This document shows positions 60,722-64,000 of a stretch of 64,000 bases of DNA, in pieces. The notes under the pieces were generated by a model, which saw nothing but the letters and a program-made list of their open reading frames with translations, had not been told where the DNA came from and did not search any database. The translations under genes and the position numbers were made by a program. Where the stretch lies: positions 41,465,001 through 41,529,000 of the forward strand of contig CM045733.1 of NCBI GenBank assembly GCA_024760905.1, in the 5' to 3' direction. Within the stretch, counting starts at the first letter, position 1. The number at the start of each line of letters is the position of its first letter. The stretch comes from Plotosus lineatus (Eukaryota > Chordata > Actinopteri > Siluriformes > Plotosidae).

Positions 60722-61914
60722 TTGTGGCACGCGCCACAGAAAGCGGGCTCCGCCCACACGCAGCCGACGATGGAGCTTTTGAGACGGGGTATTATTTTTT
60801 TGAGACGGGGACAGATCGGAGGTCCGGACTCAACATTAACTTCTTTCCTTGAGGGATTGGAGGTTCAGATGAGCTCACATTCAGCGGAGCGCGCCACATT
60901 TATTAAACATGTACTGAATTAAACAACTTAAAAAACAAAAAAATAAGCTGCAATGAGCACTCTCAAAAGAGAGTTAAAGAACACCTTCCTCCTTTAATCT
61001 CTGACTGACTCTTCATGCACATCTCTGCTCAAATAGTCATAAAAACTCTTCATTCCTTATTGTTTCACTTGGTTGTCTAGTCTTGTAAACCAATTAATCA
61101 TTACCAGTGAGCCGTGTTTATAAGATTATAACATGAGCACTCTCATGAGCACTCTCAATTAAACTCACGAACCAACAGTACAACTCTCCTTTACGCATGT
61201 GACAAACAGGCATGGGTACACTACTATGGAGATTCAGAACATTTTTGATTAACCAATTTTTTTATTAACCAAAAAACCAAACTATATTAAACATTATTAA
61301 ACATTTGTAACGCACTCCGCCAAGTGCGGGAGGCGTCGCGGCCGACACCGGAGCTTTTGGGGCAGAACGCGGCTTGTCCAGACTTCCGATATCTCAAGCA
61401 GGCAAAGTGCGCTTTGAACACTTGTTTAGTACTCAACATTCACCTGTTTGCTTGAGGGATCGGAGGTCCGGATGAGCCACGTTTTGCCCACATTCGGCGG
61501 AGTGCGCTACAGTTATTAAACATTTACTGAATTAAACAACTTAAAAAACGAAAAATAAGCTGCAATGAGCACTTTCGAGGCTCACGAACCAACAGTACAG
61601 CTATCCTTTACGCGTGTGACAAACAAGCTTTATGGGTGCAGTATTATGGCGATTCAGCTCCCTCCTGGCCAATGGGAGGCCAATGGGAGGTCAGCGGGGT
61701 GGAATGTTGGAAGACAGCCAACGAGAGAGCAACTACTCGCGCATTGTTTGAATGGTGTGTTTTAATGCTTGAATGGCATGCTTGAATTTTTGAATGGCGC
61801 ATTTGGTGCTTTTCATAAGAAGTTGTTTCGCATACAGAGGACGAAAATTTAGGAAAATGTTTTTCGTAACCTGGATTTTTCGTATTCAGAGGTTTTCGTA
61901 AGTAGCGGGCCGAC
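60369..61914. mobile_element. pogo-like element
   Basis: Left end CAGTCGGCCCTCGACTTACG after TA; the right end on the minus strand reads GTCGGCCCGCTACTTACG with its last bases altered. The interior holds T- and TTAAACA-rich stretches, a (CA)n run at 60690-60720, and two related segments (60895-60960 and 61508-61570, sharing CTGAATTAAACAACTTAAAA). No transposase. Confidence 0.72.
60690..60720. repeat. (CA)n microsatellite
   Basis: About 15 CA units after a CT-rich stretch, inside the pogo-like element. Confidence 0.9.
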
Positions 61915-62107
61915 ACTAACTGAATTAGCTGCAATTAAAAAAAATCAATTGAAAATTATTTTTGACCCTGTGCTTATTTTTTTAATACATTTATTTTAAA
62001 TATTGTAAAATTCAAAGTTGTTATAGTTATTCAAAAAATACTTATGAAACCCAACATTTCAGGTTTATCTATGTGTGGTTCCACAAGGGTAAATAAAAAA
62101 TAAGTTA

Positions 62108-63659
62108 CTGGTCCTTTTCAAAAAATTAGCATATTGTGATAAAGTTCATTATTTTATGTAATGTCCTGTTAAAAATTAAACTTTCATATATTTTAGATTC
62201 ATTGCACACCAACTGAAATATTTCATGTCTTTTATTGTTTTAATACTGATGATTTTGGCCTACAGCTCATTAAAACCCAAAATTCCTATCTCAAAAAATT
62301 AGCATATCATTAAAAGGTACTCTAAACGAGCTATTAACCTAATCATCTGAATCAACAAATTAACTCTAAACACCTGCAAAAGATTCCTGAGGCTTTTAAA
62401 AACTCCCAGCCTGGTTCATTACTCAAAACCGCAATCATGGGTAAGACTGCCGACCTGACTGCTGTCCAGAAGGCCATCATTGACACCCTCAAGCAAGAGG
62501 GTAAGAATCAAAGAAATCTCTGAGTGAATAGGCTGTTCCCAGAGTGCTGTATCAAGGCACTTCAGTGGGACGTCTGTGGGAAGGAAAAAGTGTGGCAGAA
62601 AACGCTGCACAACCAGAAGAGGTGACCGGACCCTGAGGAAGATTGTGGAGGAAGGCCGATTCCAGACCTTGGGGGACCCGTGAAAGCAGTGGACTGGGCT
62701 ACAGGTGACGCATTCCCCAGGTCAAGCCACTTTTAAACCAGAAACAGCGGCAGAAGCGCCTGACCTGGGCGACAGAGAAGCAGCACTGGACTGTTGCTCA
62801 GTGGTCCAAAGTACTTTTTTCGGATGAAAGCAAATTTTGCATGTCATTCGGAAATCAAGGTGCCAGTCTGGAGGAAGACTGGGGAGAAGGAAATGCCAAA
62901 ATGCCTGAAGTCCAGTGTCAAGTACCCACACTCAGTGATGGTCTGGGGTGCCATGTCAGCTGCTGGTGTTGATCCACTGTGTTTTATCAAGGGCAGGGTC
63001 AATGCAACTAGCTATCAGGAGATTTTGGAGCACTTCATGCTTCCATCTGCTGAAAAGCTTTATGGAGATGAAGATTTCATTTTTCAGCACGCCCTGGCAC
63101 CTGCTTACCGTGCCAAAACCACTGCTAAATGGTTTACTGACCATGGTATTACTGTGCTCAATTGGCCTGCCAACTCTCCTGACCTGAACCCCATAGAGAA
63201 TCTGTGGGATATTGTGAAGACAAAGTTGAGAGACACCAGACCCAACACTGTGGATGAGCTTAAGGCCACTATCAAAGCATCCTGGGCCTCCATAACACCT
63301 CAGCAGTGCCACAGGCTGATTGCCTCCATGCCGCACCGCATCGAAGCAGTCATTTCTGCAAAAGGATTCCCGACCAAGTATTGAGTGCATAACTGAACAT
63401 CATTATTTGAAGGCTGACTTTTTTTGTATTAATTAACTTTTTTTAATTGGTCGGATGAAATATGGTAATTTTTTGAGATAGGGATTATGGGTTTTCATGA
63501 GCTGTATGCCAAAATCATCAGTATTAAAACAATAAAAGACCTGAAATATTTCAGTTGGTATGCAATGAATCTAAAATATATGAAAGTTAAATTTTTATCA
63601 GTACATTACAGAAAATAATGAACTTTATCACAATATGCTAATTTTTTGAGAAGGACTAG
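62108..63659 (+). mobile_element. full-length Tc1 transposon
   Basis: A 1552-bp element with ends CTGGTCCTTTTC and, on the minus strand, CTAGTCCTTCTC, flanked by TA (62106-62107 and 63660-63661). The terminal arms are about 200 bp long and each contains an inner copy of CTCAAAAAATTAGCATAT, an IR/DR-type arrangement. Other copies: 612-777 and 23723-24819. Confidence 0.93.
62437..63384 (+). pseudogene. Tc1 transposase, inactive
   Basis: Starts MGKTADLTAVQKAIIDTLKQ with the paired DNA-binding domain; frameshifts follow at about 62500, 62640 and 62830, and then a 190-codon open C-terminal part. FSDESKF with the first catalytic Asp straddles a shift. In FIFQHALAPAYRAKT the residue after QH is Ala (codon GCC) where the family has the second catalytic Asp. 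The third acid is present in NSPDLNPIENLWDIVK, and the end is TKY then stop at 63382-63384. It cannot transpose on its own. Confidence 0.9.
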
Positions 63660-63940
63660 TATTTCTAAATATTTCAGTATTTACATAAATATTAATATTT
63701 ACTCTTCTTGTATATACAGTATGTTGAAATAGTAAAGATGTTATCTTTTGACTTATTGTTTCCCACAATTTGGAGCATAAAGATAAAATGTTGTATAAAG
63801 TAATTTTACAAAGATGAAATTTTAAGTCATTTGACACAAAGTGGTTCCAACACTGAAACTTCCCATATGGTGGTCTATTTTATTTGGTCACACACCTAGC
63901 TTTGCTTTGCTTAGAGCACAGAGTCCACCTGATTGTGTTG

Positions 63941-63941
<1 letters not shown>

Positions 63942-63972
<31 letters not shown>
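63942..63972. repeat. (AAT)n microsatellite
   Basis: Ten AAT units close to the right edge. The stretch 63662-63941 before it holds nothing recognisable. Confidence 0.9.
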
Positions 63973-63973
<1 letters not shown>

Positions 63974-64000
63974 ACATACAGAGATACCTGGTAACGTTAA

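Overview
The window looks like teleost fish nuclear DNA. It contains intron-bearing genes with GT/AG splice sites and very dense fish-type transposons: RTE and other LINEs, Tc1, pogo/Tigger-like elements, hAT elements and tRNA-derived SINEs, plus long dinucleotide arrays. No bacterial operon, rRNA, CRISPR array or convincing functional tRNA is visible. The repeat families and the N-terminal exon of the host genes would fit an otophysan such as a catfish, but that is only an impression from memory.

The host-gene content is one family, on the minus strand: two tandem PRDM9-like SET-domain genes. Gene B runs from 51619 down to 35302. It has five coding exons: an acidic N-terminal exon, a zinc-knuckle plus SET exon, two further SET exons, and a large exon with 17 canonical C2H2 fingers. 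The inferred exons keep one frame and predict 826 residues. Gene A runs from 12225 down to 3328. It has the same first four coding exons, with identical lengths and phases, and an intact frame; its zinc-finger exon would lie beyond the left edge of the window. Neither gene shows the KRAB or SSXRD domains of full-length PRDM9, so both resemble the reduced teleost type (often called PRDM9 beta). The three catalytic tyrosines of mammalian PRDM9 (276, 341, 357) are all kept in gene A, but the last is phenylalanine in gene B. A perfect 194-bp direct repeat flanks the zinc-finger exon of gene B.

Layout: 1-3.3 kb repeats; 3.3-12.2 kb gene A, with pogo, SINE and Tc1 insertions in its introns; 12.9-18.8 kb nested pogo-like elements around a foldback structure holding two LINE fragments; 19.6-24.9 kb a plus-strand RTE LINE split by a hAT element (8-bp target duplication) and by a hAT/Tc1 cluster; 27.4-30.0 kb RTE fragments, including two oppositely oriented, internally deleted copies; 31.1-32.4 kb a decayed ZBED-type hAT; 35.1-38.0 kb the zinc-finger exon and its flanking repeat; 38-49.4 kb (intron 4 of gene B) pogo elements, a long TA/TG array, a fairly young LINE, a MITE, Tc1 and LINE debris; 49.8-51.6 kb the SET and N-terminal exons of gene B; 52.5-58.3 kb two same-strand RTE LINEs, one nearly intact and bounded by a 17-bp target duplication; 58.5-60.1 kb another LINE fragment; 60.4-61.9 kb a pogo element; 62.1-63.7 kb a full-length but dead Tc1.

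The two SET/zinc-finger genes would encode proteins that bind DNA through a rapidly diversifying finger array and, at least in gene A, could methylate histone H3. The rest is transposon sediment that supplies most of the intron and intergenic length.
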